This document shows, piece after piece, positions 26,678-35,974 of a stretch of DNA of 64,000 nt. Each line of letters begins with the position of its first letter. The stretch's first letter is position 1. The position numbers and the translations under genes were made by a program. The notes beneath the pieces were generated by a model. The model was not told the DNA's origin and searched no databases. It saw nothing but the letters and a program-made list of their open reading frames with translations. The stretch is from Methanobacterium formicicum DSM 3637 (GTDB lineage: Archaea > Methanobacteriota > Methanobacteria > Methanobacteriales > Methanobacteriaceae). The stretch lies in contig NZ_AMPO01000001.1 of the NCBI RefSeq assembly GCF_000302455.1, forward strand, positions 506,092 to 570,091, given 5' to 3'.

Positions 26678-26977
26678 TTTGTTATTCCTTAGTATGACTA
26701 TTTTTAAGATGATTTTAGTTAAGCGAGATGGTTTAATAAACCTATTGATTACATTTGTAATGATTTATCGTAAATAGTTATTACTTTTTATTTTAGAATA
26801 TTATAGTTTTAATGTTTGTTAAATTCTTTTTTTTTAAAAAATATCCTAGAATATGTGAGTTAATGTGGGTATTAAATTCTAGAAAATTCCTTAGAAAGTC
26901 TTATATTATAAGAATTGTAAATGTTGACGTATCGAAGTTAATGTTAACAGTATTTATTACAATGGAGTGGATGAAAA
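26678..26977. other. Divergent intergenic region
   Basis: It separates the orphan binding protein (minus) from the giant surface protein (plus). A TATA-like TTATATTATAAG near 26899-26910 could serve the plus-strand gene. No operator-type palindrome matching the others was found. A 79-codon frame starting at 26812 is a shadow that runs into the surface protein. Confidence 0.5.
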
Positions 26978-29900
26978 TTGGGAAAGAATTATGTAATGTT
27001 TCTGGCAATCACGTGTTTTATGGCTCTAGTTATATGTGGAAGTGCAGCTGCTGATCAAACTGTTATCCCAGCATCTATGGATCAGAATTTAACAGTTTCC
27101 AATGATAATGGGGCGCGGTTTAATGCCAACGAAAACATAACTGGCCTGAACAACACTTATAATTTCTTTAATTCATCCAGTCAAAGTGCACAGCAGGGCC
27201 AGAATGCTTTGCACCTATCTGCCAATAACAGCACTGATGCGGGGGGTGTGGTGTTTGTTAACTCGTCATCTGGTGTTTTCTACATGAGTGATACTGGTGG
27301 TCGGGGATGGAATGATAACGGTATACTAATGATTGCCATAAATGGTACAATTCCTGATAATTTTTACGTTATCATAACTGCCAGTGGATACCAGTGGGTT
27401 CCTCTGGATTATAATCTGCATCCTGACCCTGCTAACATGACCTACGTGATAGGGACAGTTAATGAAACCTTTACTAAAGAAGATTTCCTATACGGTCTCC
27501 AGACCTGGAAGCCCTGCCCGACCAGTAATTATCCCATCTATGAAGGTCAGGATACATCTAACCTGACCAACACATTTAGCATAATGTTCATTGATTTATG
27601 GGCAGGGTTCGTCGGACCCAACACTCGAAGCCTGTACCCTGATTACACATTTATTGACAATGGAATGATCAAGATCACCTATGAATTTTTCAACCTTCCT
27701 GAAGGATCACTGGCAGCATTCGGTGCCTATGCCTACTGCCAGAGTTCAAAACAGGGCGAAGGTGTTCGATGGGTAAATCGAGTAGGTGGTACCGGATCCT
27801 CCGGATACTATGTTAACGGTGTGTCCAGCACCCCTGAAGCAGATTTCACTGCCAACCCCACCAAGGGTACAGTACCATTAACTGTTGAATTCAATGACCA
27901 GTCAACTGGAACTAATCCATTAACCTACGCATGGGACTTTGGAGATGGCTCAACTTCTGCCGAACAGAACCCAACACACACTTATACAACTCCCGGAACC
28001 TACACTGTCAAGTTAACAGTCACCAATGCAGTGGGCAGTTCTGAAAAAACCATGACCATCCTCACCAGTAACACTGATATTGTGGCCCCAACACCCACCG
28101 CAAACTTACCCAGTGGCTCTTACAACACAACTATAACTGTTAATTTAACTGCTAAAGATGACCTTGACCCTAATCCAAAAATATATTACACTCTGAATGG
28201 GAATGACCCTACCACCAGCAGTACACTGTACAACGGGCCACTAACCATTGCCAATGAGGGTAAAACTACTCTGAAATTCATTGCAGTTGATTCATTACGG
28301 AACACCTCCCCTGTTTCTACTTTGAATTATATCATTGACAAAACAGCACCATCTGCCAATGCTACTCCTGTTGGGGGCACATTCAACACAGTTCAAAATG
28401 TAAATTTAACTGCCACTGATAATTTGGACACCAACACCACCATATATTACACCACAGATGGAACCAACCCTACTACCAGCAGCACTCGCTACACCACTCC
28501 CATAACAATTAATGGACTGGGTAATGTCATTCTGAAATTCGCAGCCCTGGATGCTGCTGGTAACTGGAGTCCAGTTTACACGGTAACCTACAACATGGTA
28601 GATGTTAAAGCACCAGTAGCTTCAGCGGACTTACCCAGCGGTCTGTTTGACAGGGACCAGATTGTAAAGTTGACTGCAGTTGATGAACTGGATCTCCATC
28701 CTAAGATATATTACACCCTGGATGGAACTGACCCCACCATTAACAGCACACTCTACACCTGGACAATACCCATCAACCTGGTTGGAACCACACTCTTGAA
28801 ATTCATTGCAGTTGATGCTGCTGGACACGTTTCCAACATCACCACCATGACCTACATACTGGACAAACCAGGGGCAAGCGGGACTTGGGTAAGCACCCTC
28901 CTGGATACCAACAGTATGTACAATTCCATTGCCGTGGATGCATCAGGAAACCCTCACATAGTCTACTATCAGAAGGCAGATTCCGCAACTGAATACCCTG
29001 AACTTAAATACGCATACTGGACCGGTACCACCTGGCATATAGAAACCCTGGAATCAACCCAATCCGGTTCTGGGTATTATGTTTCACTGGTACTGGACTC
29101 CTCCGGCAACCCCCACATAGCATACAGTCAAAGCACTCCAGACAAACTTAAATATGCTTATAAAGATTCAACAGGATGGCATTTCTTTGACTTAGTCAAC
29201 AATACTGATGTTTCATACGTAAACCTGGTTTTATACAATGACAACCCTCAAATAAGCTATTTTGAAAACTCAGAAGAAAGACTCAAATACATCTACAACA
29301 ACGGTACTACTTGGGTTATAGAAAACGTAACACCCACCCCAACTGGTGGTCACTGGAATTCTTTGGCACTTAACCCTAATGGAAACCCTAGAATAGCATA
29401 CTATGATTATTACAGTTCAACTACAGGTATTCTGAGATACGCCAAAAGAACACCAACTGGTATATGGCAGATTGAGACTGTGGATGACTCTGGGGATGTT
29501 GGTATGTGGTGTTCCTTGGTAATTGATTCACTGGGCGCCCCACATATTAGTTATAGCGCCGGGCTCAGTGGGGGAGTTTTAAAATACGCATACTACACTG
29601 AAACAAAATGGGTCATTGAAGTCGTGGATAGTTTAGACTCATTAGCCAGCAAACTGATACTGGATCCAGCAGGCAATCCTAGAATAGTTTACCAGGATGT
29701 TGTAACCAGCAATCTGAAATACGCTTACAAGGAAGGTTCAAACTGGATCATTAACAATATAAACACTTTAGATGGTGCCGGGCACTGGCTCTCCCTCACC
29801 TGTGATTCACAGGGGGTTCCTTATGTAAGTTACATGTCTGCCAACTCAGCCATAGGTTTCGCATACTTGGTACCATTCATCTCCAGCGCCACTCCTGCTG

Positions 29901-31531
29901 GTGGAGTTTACAATATGACTCAAATAGTCACTCTCACCTCCAACGCGGGAACAACCATATACTACACCACAGATGGCTCAGATCCAAGAACCAGCAGCAC
30001 CAAAATCAAATACACCAACCCCATTCCAATAAGTAATACTATCATCCTAAAATTCGCTGCAATAGACTCTGCAAACAACTGGGGATCTATATACACAGAA
30101 ACCTACAGTATAGTACCGCTTAATTTAACCAAAGATGAGATAATTGCCGCTGCGAATACTGTGAAGGCTTATATTGAGGCCAATAAATCCTTACCTGCCA
30201 CGGTGACAGTGGGTGGCGTGAGTTTGAACATGGCACAGTTCCTTTATCTGGCTACAAAAGCCACAGTTGCGTTTAACGGTGGAGCAAATAGTTATTCTAT
30301 GGTTCTAGGCGATTATTCATTGCCAAGTGGTAGTTATGAAAATTTAAACACTGGTACAATGAGTTTAGTGGATTATGTGAATTTCGCGGACCGTATTGCA
30401 AGTTATATTCAGAGTAATAATGAAGCCCCTATTTATGGTTTAATCGGGCTGGGACAAATTGGCTACAAATCTCAGATTTATCTTTACAGCCGGGTTTTGA
30501 GTCTTTATGGGGCGAATGGTGTTTTACCCGCAGTTGTAACTGTTAAGTCCTGGAGTTCAGATAATATTCCTATCAGTGAGCCAGTAGTGGTCTCGGTCAC
30601 TGTTAATGAGATTTTGGATGCTGCCAATACTGTGAAAGCTTATATTGAGGCCAATAAATCCTTACCGAACACGGTGACGGTTGGGGGGCATGTGCTTAAT
30701 ATGGCACAGTTCCTATACCTTGCAACTTCCGCAACCGTAGCGCTCAACAACGGTCAAAATACATCAACCACCATTTCTGTGGGGAGTTATTCGCTGCCCT
30801 CTAGCAGTAGTGAAAACCTGAAAACAGGAGCACTGACCACAAATACCTACGCGGATTTTGCTAATAGGATTGCGCAGTATATGGCTGAGAATAATCAGGC
30901 ACCGCCTTATGGTTTGATTGGTTTGGGGCAGATTAGTTATCAGTCGCAAATTTATTTCTATAGTAGAATTTTGGCTAGTTATAAGAGTAATGGATTGCTG
31001 CCTACTGTGGTGACTATCAAGTCGTGGGGTGCTGGTAATATACCTATTACTGAGGTTATTAGTGGGACTTATACTATTGCTCAAGTGTTAGATGCGGCGA
31101 GTGTTGTTAAAGCTCAGATTGAAAGTAACAAGGCCTTGCCTGCTACGGTAACTATTGGAACTAGCACTATAAACATGGCGCAGTTCTTATTTTTGGCCAC
31201 CAGTGCAACTAATCTTCTTAACAGTGGTAAACCGTTGAATACTACTTTGACTGTGGGGAGTTATTCGTTGCCCTCTAGTAGTTATGAGAGTTTGAATACT
31301 GGGGCGCTTACTGTGGGTACTTATGTGGATTTTGCTAATAGAATTGCGCAGTATATGGCTGAGAATAATCAGGCACCGCCCTATGGTTTAATGGGTTTGG
31401 GGCAGATTAGTTATCAGTCACAGATTTATCTATACAGCAGAATATTAACCAGCTATAAAAATAATGGAACACTACCAGCCACCATAACTGTCAAAGCATG
31501 GAGTGCATCCAACATTCCCATAAACAACTGA
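26978..31531 (+). CDS. Giant wall-binding surface protein (PKD, chitobiase-like, beta-propeller, pseudomurein-binding repeats)
   Basis: This 1517-residue protein starts at TTG, eight bases after GGAGTG, with signal peptide VMFLAITCFMALVICGSAAA. Modules in order: the N-terminal beta domain shared with the three paralogues (~30-280); a PKD domain (YAWDFGDGSTSAEQNPTHTY); three chitobiase-like modules (~370-630, each with IYYT(L/T)(N/D)G); seven propeller-like repeats (~640-965; SGNPHIVYYQ ... LKYAYWTGTTW); a fourth chitobiase-like module; then three ~150-residue units ending the protein. Each unit starts like NTVKAYIEANKSLPATVTVG and has LNMAQFLYLAT, typical of pseudomurein-binding repeats. It should bind the cell wall non-covalently and so needs no C-terminal helix. 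Ligand unknown. Confidence 0.85.
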   Translation: MGKNYVMFLAITCFMALVICGSAAADQTVIPASMDQNLTVSNDNGARFNANENITGLNNTYNFFNSSSQSAQQGQNALHLSANNSTDAGGVVFVNSSSGVFYMSDTGGRGWNDNGILMIAINGTIPDNFYVIITASGYQWVPLDYNLHPDPANMTYVIGTVNETFTKEDFLYGLQTWKPCPTSNYPIYEGQDTSNLTNTFSIMFIDLWAGFVGPNTRSLYPDYTFIDNGMIKITYEFFNLPEGSLAAFGAYAYCQSSKQGEGVRWVNRVGGTGSSGYYVNGVSSTPEADFTANPTKGTVPLTVEFNDQSTGTNPLTYAWDFGDGSTSAEQNPTHTYTTPGTYTVKLTVTNAVGSSEKTMTILTSNTDIVAPTPTANLPSGSYNTTITVNLTAKDDLDPNPKIYYTLNGNDPTTSSTLYNGPLTIANEGKTTLKFIAVDSLRNTSPVSTLNYIIDKTAPSANATPVGGTFNTVQNVNLTATDNLDTNTTIYYTTDGTNPTTSSTRYTTPITINGLGNVILKFAALDAAGNWSPVYTVTYNMVDVKAPVASADLPSGLFDRDQIVKLTAVDELDLHPKIYYTLDGTDPTINSTLYTWTIPINLVGTTLLKFIAVDAAGHVSNITTMTYILDKPGASGTWVSTLLDTNSMYNSIAVDASGNPHIVYYQKADSATEYPELKYAYWTGTTWHIETLESTQSGSGYYVSLVLDSSGNPHIAYSQSTPDKLKYAYKDSTGWHFFDLVNNTDVSYVNLVLYNDNPQISYFENSEERLKYIYNNGTTWVIENVTPTPTGGHWNSLALNPNGNPRIAYYDYYSSTTGILRYAKRTPTGIWQIETVDDSGDVGMWCSLVIDSLGAPHISYSAGLSGGVLKYAYYTETKWVIEVVDSLDSLASKLILDPAGNPRIVYQDVVTSNLKYAYKEGSNWIINNINTLDGAGHWLSLTCDSQGVPYVSYMSANSAIGFAYLVPFISSATPAGGVYNMTQIVTLTSNAGTTIYYTTDGSDPRTSSTKIKYTNPIPISNTIILKFAAIDSANNWGSIYTETYSIVPLNLTKDEIIAAANTVKAYIEANKSLPATVTVGGVSLNMAQFLYLATKATVAFNGGANSYSMVLGDYSLPSGSYENLNTGTMSLVDYVNFADRIASYIQSNNEAPIYGLIGLGQIGYKSQIYLYSRVLSLYGANGVLPAVVTVKSWSSDNIPISEPVVVSVTVNEILDAANTVKAYIEANKSLPNTVTVGGHVLNMAQFLYLATSATVALNNGQNTSTTISVGSYSLPSSSSENLKTGALTTNTYADFANRIAQYMAENNQAPPYGLIGLGQISYQSQIYFYSRILASYKSNGLLPTVVTIKSWGAGNIPITEVISGTYTIAQVLDAASVVKAQIESNKALPATVTIGTSTINMAQFLFLATSATNLLNSGKPLNTTLTVGSYSLPSSSYESLNTGALTVGTYVDFANRIAQYMAENNQAPPYGLMGLGQISYQSQIYLYSRILTSYKNNGTLPATITVKAWSASNIPINN

Positions 31532-31607
31532 ACTAAAATTTAAAGGAATCAGTCAAACTCAGTCATGATTTAAACCCTTAAAAATATGTTATATGGGATA
31601 AAACAGT

Positions 31608-32609
31608 GTGGAAAAGATGAAATCAGAAAAAACTCTTATTTCAGTAATTGTCTTACTGGCTATTGTATCGTCGACTATGGGATTTGCATTCGCCCCTTTT
31701 AGTGGATATTTGACTGTAGAGTTCGATAAAACCACGGCAAATGTGGGGGACACAATCACCATGACTGTAACTGCAAGTAATGAAGGATTAGACAGCTGGT
31801 ATCCAGTGGAGATCTATGTACCAATACCATCAGGAACGCAATATGTCTCCCATGTTGTCCCAGATAAAACTCTCCAGAACTACGATCCTGGTAGTGGTAT
31901 ATGGAACGTAAATCGAATGCGACATGATGAAAGGGGACATTTAAAGACCCTGATCATAACCCTCAAAGTACTCCCCGAAGCAGCAGGTGAGCCTATAACT
32001 GGTACTGCAAGTTTCCAGACACTAATGATTGAAGGAACAGGTGAGGATTTGGTGGCTTCGGGCCAGATTTCACCTACTAGAAGTCAAATCATACACATTT
32101 CTGAAACAACACCTGTTGCAAGTTTCACTCCTTCACCACGCACTGGAAATGCACCACTTACCGTGTATTTCACTGACACATCCAGTAACAAACCAACAAG
32201 TTGGGCCTGGGACTTTGGTGACGACCACACTGACAGCAGTGAACAAAACCCCACTCACACTTACAATAATCCTGGTACTTACATGGTTACATTAACTGCA
32301 TCTAACAGTGCAGGTCAGTCAACTAAAACTATTCTCATTACAGTAAAGGATGGCACTGATCCTGGTACTGGTGGAGGTACTGGTGGGGGTAATGGTAACG
32401 GCACGGGTTTAGGCAACGGATCAAGCTCTGGTTTAGGATCGGCAGCTGGCCTTCTTAATCAGCAGAGTGGTGGAGGGGGAGGAAATGGAAAAGCATACGA
32501 AGTTTTCCAAGACACCCCTAAATCCGAAATATACTATGGTCTGGCAATCATATTGATCGCAGCAGTGATCATCCTTGGATACTTGTACGGAACCAAGAGA
32601 AAACAATGA
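31608..32609 (+). CDS. Membrane-anchored DUF11-PKD protein
   Basis: This 333-residue protein has a signal peptide (ISVIVLLAIVSSTMGFAFA), a DUF11-like domain (~28-165; TVEFDKTTANVGDTITMTVT), a PKD domain (~170-250; WAWDFGDDHTDSSEQNPTHT), a Gly/Ser/Asn-rich linker and a C-terminal helix (YGLAIILIAAVIILGYLYG) ending TKRKQ. The frame opens at GTG 31608; ATG at 31617 is also possible. It follows the giant protein by 76 bp and precedes the ExbB-like gene by ~110 bp, all on the plus strand, so it could be the membrane partner of an energised surface complex. That link is inference. Confidence 0.8.
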   Translation: MEKMKSEKTLISVIVLLAIVSSTMGFAFAPFSGYLTVEFDKTTANVGDTITMTVTASNEGLDSWYPVEIYVPIPSGTQYVSHVVPDKTLQNYDPGSGIWNVNRMRHDERGHLKTLIITLKVLPEAAGEPITGTASFQTLMIEGTGEDLVASGQISPTRSQIIHISETTPVASFTPSPRTGNAPLTVYFTDTSSNKPTSWAWDFGDDHTDSSEQNPTHTYNNPGTYMVTLTASNSAGQSTKTILITVKDGTDPGTGGGTGGGNGNGTGLGNGSSSGLGSAAGLLNQQSGGGGGNGKAYEVFQDTPKSEIYYGLAIILIAAVIILGYLYGTKRKQ

Positions 32610-32718
32610 AATGCCTCATAACTAGAATTTTCCATGCAGATATCTTTTATATAAACAGAAGTAGAGAAAAACAGTAACCGTATAATCAACAACATGTACA
32701 TGTTTCAAAGGTGATCCA

Positions 32719-33360
32719 GTGGTAGCTTCCATCAACGATATGTTCAACAGTGTAATGCATTCAATTTCCCAGAGTCTTTTAACACCAGTAATGGTTATTC
32801 TGGCAATATTCTTTATATATGCTCTCGCCAACCTTGGAATTCTTTTATCTGAATATTACAAGCGGCGAAAACTTAAATTCGATATTAAACCATTAATTGC
32901 GCAGATGTTAGCAGTGAAGGATCAGCAGAGTCCTGATGAACTGATTAACATAATTAAAGCAAGCCAACTTCCACCCAGCCATAAGGAAGTTCTGATAACT
33001 CTGGCAGAAACTTCCAACCAGAGTCCAGAATTCAGAGAGTCCCTGGCCCTTAAAATGGTTGAAGATGAAGGCATAATTGCAGCTAAAAGGTTAGAAAAAA
33101 CCGATATTATTGCTAAAATCGCCCCTGCAGTGGGGTTAATGGGGACCCTGATACCATTAGGTCCAGGACTCACTGCCCTGGGTGAAGGAGACATTCAAAC
33201 CCTGGCTCAGCATCTTTTAATAGCATTCGATGCAGCAGTGCTGGGTATGGCTTCTGCAGCTATTGCATTCACCATATCTAAGGTAAGGCGCCGATGGTAT
33301 GAGGAGGAACTTTCCAACCTGGAAACCATAGTGGACACTTTACTGGAGATCTTGAAATAG
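32719..33360 (+). CDS. MotA/TolQ/ExbB-family proton channel protein
   Basis: This 213-residue protein is an ExbB/TolQ/MotA-type channel subunit. The first membrane segment is VMVILAIFFIYALANLGILL (~20-40). The characteristic pair of helices is at ~130-190, with APAVGLMGTLIPLGPGL followed by AFDAAVLGMASAAIAFTIS. The GTG start has AGGTGATCC in front. A TATA box (TTTATATAAA, near 32646) gives the gene its own promoter. The next gene, a DUF2149 protein, supplies the ExbD-like partner. In bacteria such pairs use the proton motive force to drive surface receptors; the archaeal role is not established. Confidence 0.85.
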   Translation: MVASINDMFNSVMHSISQSLLTPVMVILAIFFIYALANLGILLSEYYKRRKLKFDIKPLIAQMLAVKDQQSPDELINIIKASQLPPSHKEVLITLAETSNQSPEFRESLALKMVEDEGIIAAKRLEKTDIIAKIAPAVGLMGTLIPLGPGLTALGEGDIQTLAQHLLIAFDAAVLGMASAAIAFTISKVRRRWYEEELSNLETIVDTLLEILK

Positions 33361-33392
33361 ATGCTCTGGAGATCTAAAAAGGAGATTCTAAT

Positions 33393-33746
33393 ATGATAAA
33401 GCAGAAAATGCACAGACGCAGAAAGGAACTGCTTTCCAGTGATGAAGAGATCGACCCCATGATCTACGCAGTGAACATGGTGGACTGTATGCTGGTACTG
33501 GCAGTGGGATTTCTCATATTCACCATAATGTCCATGGGCCTGCAGAGTGTGGTGTTCAGTGAAATGTCCCCTCAGGAGAAATCAGCGGTTTCCCAGGCGA
33601 TAAAAGAAAAAGTTCAACTGGAAATGGGTCAGCAAATCAATGAAACCATTGCCACTGGATCCGGGGGCCCCACAGGATATGAAAATGTAGGGAAGGTGTA
33701 TAAAGATCCCCAAACCGGAAAGTTGATACTGATTCAGAACACTTGA
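33393..33746 (+). CDS. DUF2149 protein, ExbD-like partner
   Basis: This 117-residue protein has one N-terminal membrane helix, AVNMVDCMLVLAVGFLIFTI (26-45), with Asp31 at its start, like the essential Asp of ExbD/TolR/MotB. The rest, about 70 residues, faces outward and ends GYENVGKVYKDPQTGKLILI. DUF2149 genes commonly pair with MotA/ExbB-like genes in methanogens. AAGGAG precedes the ATG and only 32 bp separate it from the ExbB-like gene. I infer a two-protein energy-transducing channel. Confidence 0.8.
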   Translation: MIKQKMHRRRKELLSSDEEIDPMIYAVNMVDCMLVLAVGFLIFTIMSMGLQSVVFSEMSPQEKSAVSQAIKEKVQLEMGQQINETIATGSGGPTGYENVGKVYKDPQTGKLILIQNT

Positions 33747-33751
33747 TAAAC

Positions 33752-33811
33752 ACATCCATTTACATTAATAATTTTTTTAATGAAATTAATGGATGTTTAT
33801 TAATGTAATGG
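33752..33811. repeat. Overlapping alternative inverted repeats
   Basis: Two mutually exclusive stems overlap. ACATCCATT (33752-33760) pairs perfectly with AATGGATGT (33788-33796). CCATTTACATTAATAA (33756-33771) pairs with TTATTAATGTAATGG (33797-33811) apart from one bulged T. A run of seven T lies in the loop. It may be just the terminator of the DUF2149 gene. Confidence 0.6.
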
Positions 33812-33851
33812 TTTAAAAGGGGAATTATCTCCTTGTGAAATATTTTTCATA

Positions 33852-33888
33852 CAAAAGAAAGAATTTTTCGCAAAAGAAAGAATTTTTC
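33852..33888. repeat. Two tandem copies of an 18-mer
   Basis: caaaagaaagaatttttc occurs at 33852-33869 and 33871-33888. It lies in the leader region of the next gene. Confidence 0.8.
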
Positions 33889-33982
33889 ATGTAAATAGAA
33901 TTTCATGTGAATGGGAGATTAGATGGAAGAAAACATCATTAAAATGTTTCATTCTTTCAGAATTTAAAGGAGCTTTAAAATA

Positions 33983-34687
33983 ATGACGATTTATGTATGT
34001 ATGGATGACACAGACAATCTTAACTCAAGGGGAACTGGAAGATTGGCAAGGGCAGTAGCTGCGGAGTTAGGAAAAAAGTTCCCGGTAAGAGGAGTTACCA
34101 GACACCAGTTATACGTTCACCCGGACATCCCGTACACTTCTCACAATAGTTGTGGTGTTATCCATATTACTATGGATGGTTACCAATATCTGGACGAGAT
34201 ATTTGAAATTGCCAGAGAGGAAATGCTCAATGATTTCATTGAAGGTAGTGACCCGGGTTTATCTGTGGCAACCTCAGAACAGATAAAACCATCCCTAATT
34301 GCCTATGGAAGAGATGCCCAGAATACGGTTTTAACCCAGGAAAAAGCTCGAACAATGGCAAAAAATTTAGGAATACGATTAGAGGGGCTTGGTGGAACTG
34401 AAGATGGGGTTATAGGGTCCATGGCAGGATTGGCCCTTGCTTCCACGTCCAATGATGGTAGATTCCTGCAGATTGGCAATATAAGAGATTTACTTGGGTC
34501 CCAAACGGTTCAATCCTTGTTGGATGCGGGTATTGATGATATTTATACCCTTGATGGTCGAAGGGTAACCAGTGGAACCATCTGGAATGAAGAAACCAAA
34601 TCAGTAAAACCGTGTCCCATAAATGAGAAGGCAATTCTTTTTGTGGAAGAAGTTGATGGAGAATTAAGGGCAGTTAAAAGAAATTAA
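33983..34687 (+). CDS. TiaS N-terminal-domain-like protein
   Basis: This 234-residue protein starts MTIYVCMDDTDNLNSRGTGR, resembling the DDTD-containing N-terminal domain of archaeal TiaS, the enzyme that attaches agmatine to the wobble C of tRNA-Ile2. A GGTEDGVIGSMAGLAL segment (~137-152) is also TiaS-like. It lacks TiaS's OB-fold and zinc ribbon and is about half its length, so it is unlikely to be the tRNA enzyme itself. Function unknown. AAGGAGC lies ~9 bases before the ATG. It stands alone between the ExbB-like pair and the tup operon. Confidence 0.6.
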   Translation: MTIYVCMDDTDNLNSRGTGRLARAVAAELGKKFPVRGVTRHQLYVHPDIPYTSHNSCGVIHITMDGYQYLDEIFEIAREEMLNDFIEGSDPGLSVATSEQIKPSLIAYGRDAQNTVLTQEKARTMAKNLGIRLEGLGGTEDGVIGSMAGLALASTSNDGRFLQIGNIRDLLGSQTVQSLLDAGIDDIYTLDGRRVTSGTIWNEETKSVKPCPINEKAILFVEEVDGELRAVKRN

Positions 34688-34766
34688 TAGTTTAACCTCC
34701 GCCCACTATTTTAAACCATCTTTTCTTAATTTTAATTCATGATTCTCAGTTTTAATCCTATAATGT

Positions 34767-34823
34767 AACTGATAGATACTTCTCAACTCTATATAACTGA
34801 CAGATACTTCTCAAACTCTATAG
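34767..34823. repeat. Tandem pair of 28-bp repeats
   Basis: aactgatagatacttctcaa followed by ctctatat (34767-34794) is repeated with two small changes at 34795-34823. It lies between convergent genes. Confidence 0.75.
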
Positions 34824-34905
34824 TTCATATGAAATTTTTTTCTTTTTCTAATTTTTCTTATAAAGTCTGTTTGGTTAATTTTAAACCTCTCTGTTCTGGT
34901 TGATT

Positions 34906-35973
34906 TTAAACCTCAAAAATATTCACTGCTGAAGCTTTGAACTGTAACCAGACATTTGAACCTATTGTCAATTCCATATCTGCAAATGATTTCTGAGTCA
35001 TGTAGATTGAGAATACTTCACCTACATCAATTTTAAGATCTAAAATTCCTCCAGAATCCCTGATCTCTTTAATTTCTCCATTAAATTCATTAAGTGCACT
35101 GGTTCGAACTTCTGATCTGGAAAGGGTTATTTCTTCTGGCCGTATACTCAAATAAACATCTCCCTCTAAGGTGGAGGTAGCATAAACTTTGATGTTTCCA
35201 GTATTGATTACAGTGAGGTTATCTTCTACTTTACTGGAGATTCCCTTCTTAACATTCTTCACACCTACAAATTCAGCCACGAATCTATTTTTGGGTTTCC
35301 TGAAAACTTCTTCTGGTTCACCGATCTGGAAAATTTTCTTATTGAGTATGGCGATTTCATCGGAAAGGTGCTGGCCCTGAATCAGGTTGTGGGTGGCTAT
35401 AATCACGGTGGTTTTCCCTGTTTCACGTAGTTGTTCCAGGAACTTCTCAATCTTCTCTGTGGACTGTGGATCCAGGTTGGCAGTGGGTTCATCTAAAAGT
35501 AAAAGCTCAGGGGCAGTGATCAGGGCCCGTGCAAGGGCCATTCTTTGGGTTTCACCCCCTGAAAGAGTGGAAGCGTCCCTTGTTTCATAGCCCTCCAGGC
35601 CGAGTGATTCCAGAAGATCTTTAATTTTATCCTGATATTCTTCCTTGTTCTCCCCTCTGATCTTCAATCCATAGCATATATTGTCATAAACAGTTCCCTT
35701 AAAAACGATGGGTTTTTGATAGACCATCCCCATCTTCCGTCTAATATCCATTTGGTCCTTCTTATTTTTAGGAATCTCCAGGCCATTGAAAATAATTTTT
35801 CCAGAAGAAGGAGTTTCAATAAGGTCAATAATACGTAACAATGTGGTTTTACCACATCCTGTAGGACCTATAAGTCCTAAAGTACTTCCTTTTTTTAAGT
35901 AAAGGTTAATATCTTCGAGGACTTTTTTCCCGTCGTATTCTTTTGATAAATTTTGAATTTCCAGTAGATTCAT
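34906..35973 (-). CDS. tupC: Tungstate/molybdate ABC importer, ATP-binding protein
   Basis: This 355-residue ATPase has Walker A GPTGCGKTTL (35-44), signature TLSGGETQRMALARALI, Walker B LLLDEPTANLDP and an H-loop (IATHNL). A C-terminal TOBE-like domain (~235-355; SIRPEEITLS) is typical of oxyanion importers and may bind the anion for feedback inhibition. It starts one base after the tupB stop, with GGAGAAATAAC before ATG. It is the last gene of a tupA-tupB-tupC operon. WtpC/ModC are alternatives, but the binding protein is TupA-like. Confidence 0.87.
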   Translation of the reverse strand: MNLLEIQNLSKEYDGKKVLEDINLYLKKGSTLGLIGPTGCGKTTLLRIIDLIETPSSGKIIFNGLEIPKNKKDQMDIRRKMGMVYQKPIVFKGTVYDNICYGLKIRGENKEEYQDKIKDLLESLGLEGYETRDASTLSGGETQRMALARALITAPELLLLDEPTANLDPQSTEKIEKFLEQLRETGKTTVIIATHNLIQGQHLSDEIAILNKKIFQIGEPEEVFRKPKNRFVAEFVGVKNVKKGISSKVEDNLTVINTGNIKVYATSTLEGDVYLSIRPEEITLSRSEVRTSALNEFNGEIKEIRDSGGILDLKIDVGEVFSIYMTQKSFADMELTIGSNVWLQFKASAVNIFEV

Positions 35974-35974
35974 G

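Noticed and set aside
26812..27054. 80-residue frame ahead of the giant surface protein
   Set aside because: It overlaps the signal-peptide coding region in another frame; no ribosome site or family resemblance.
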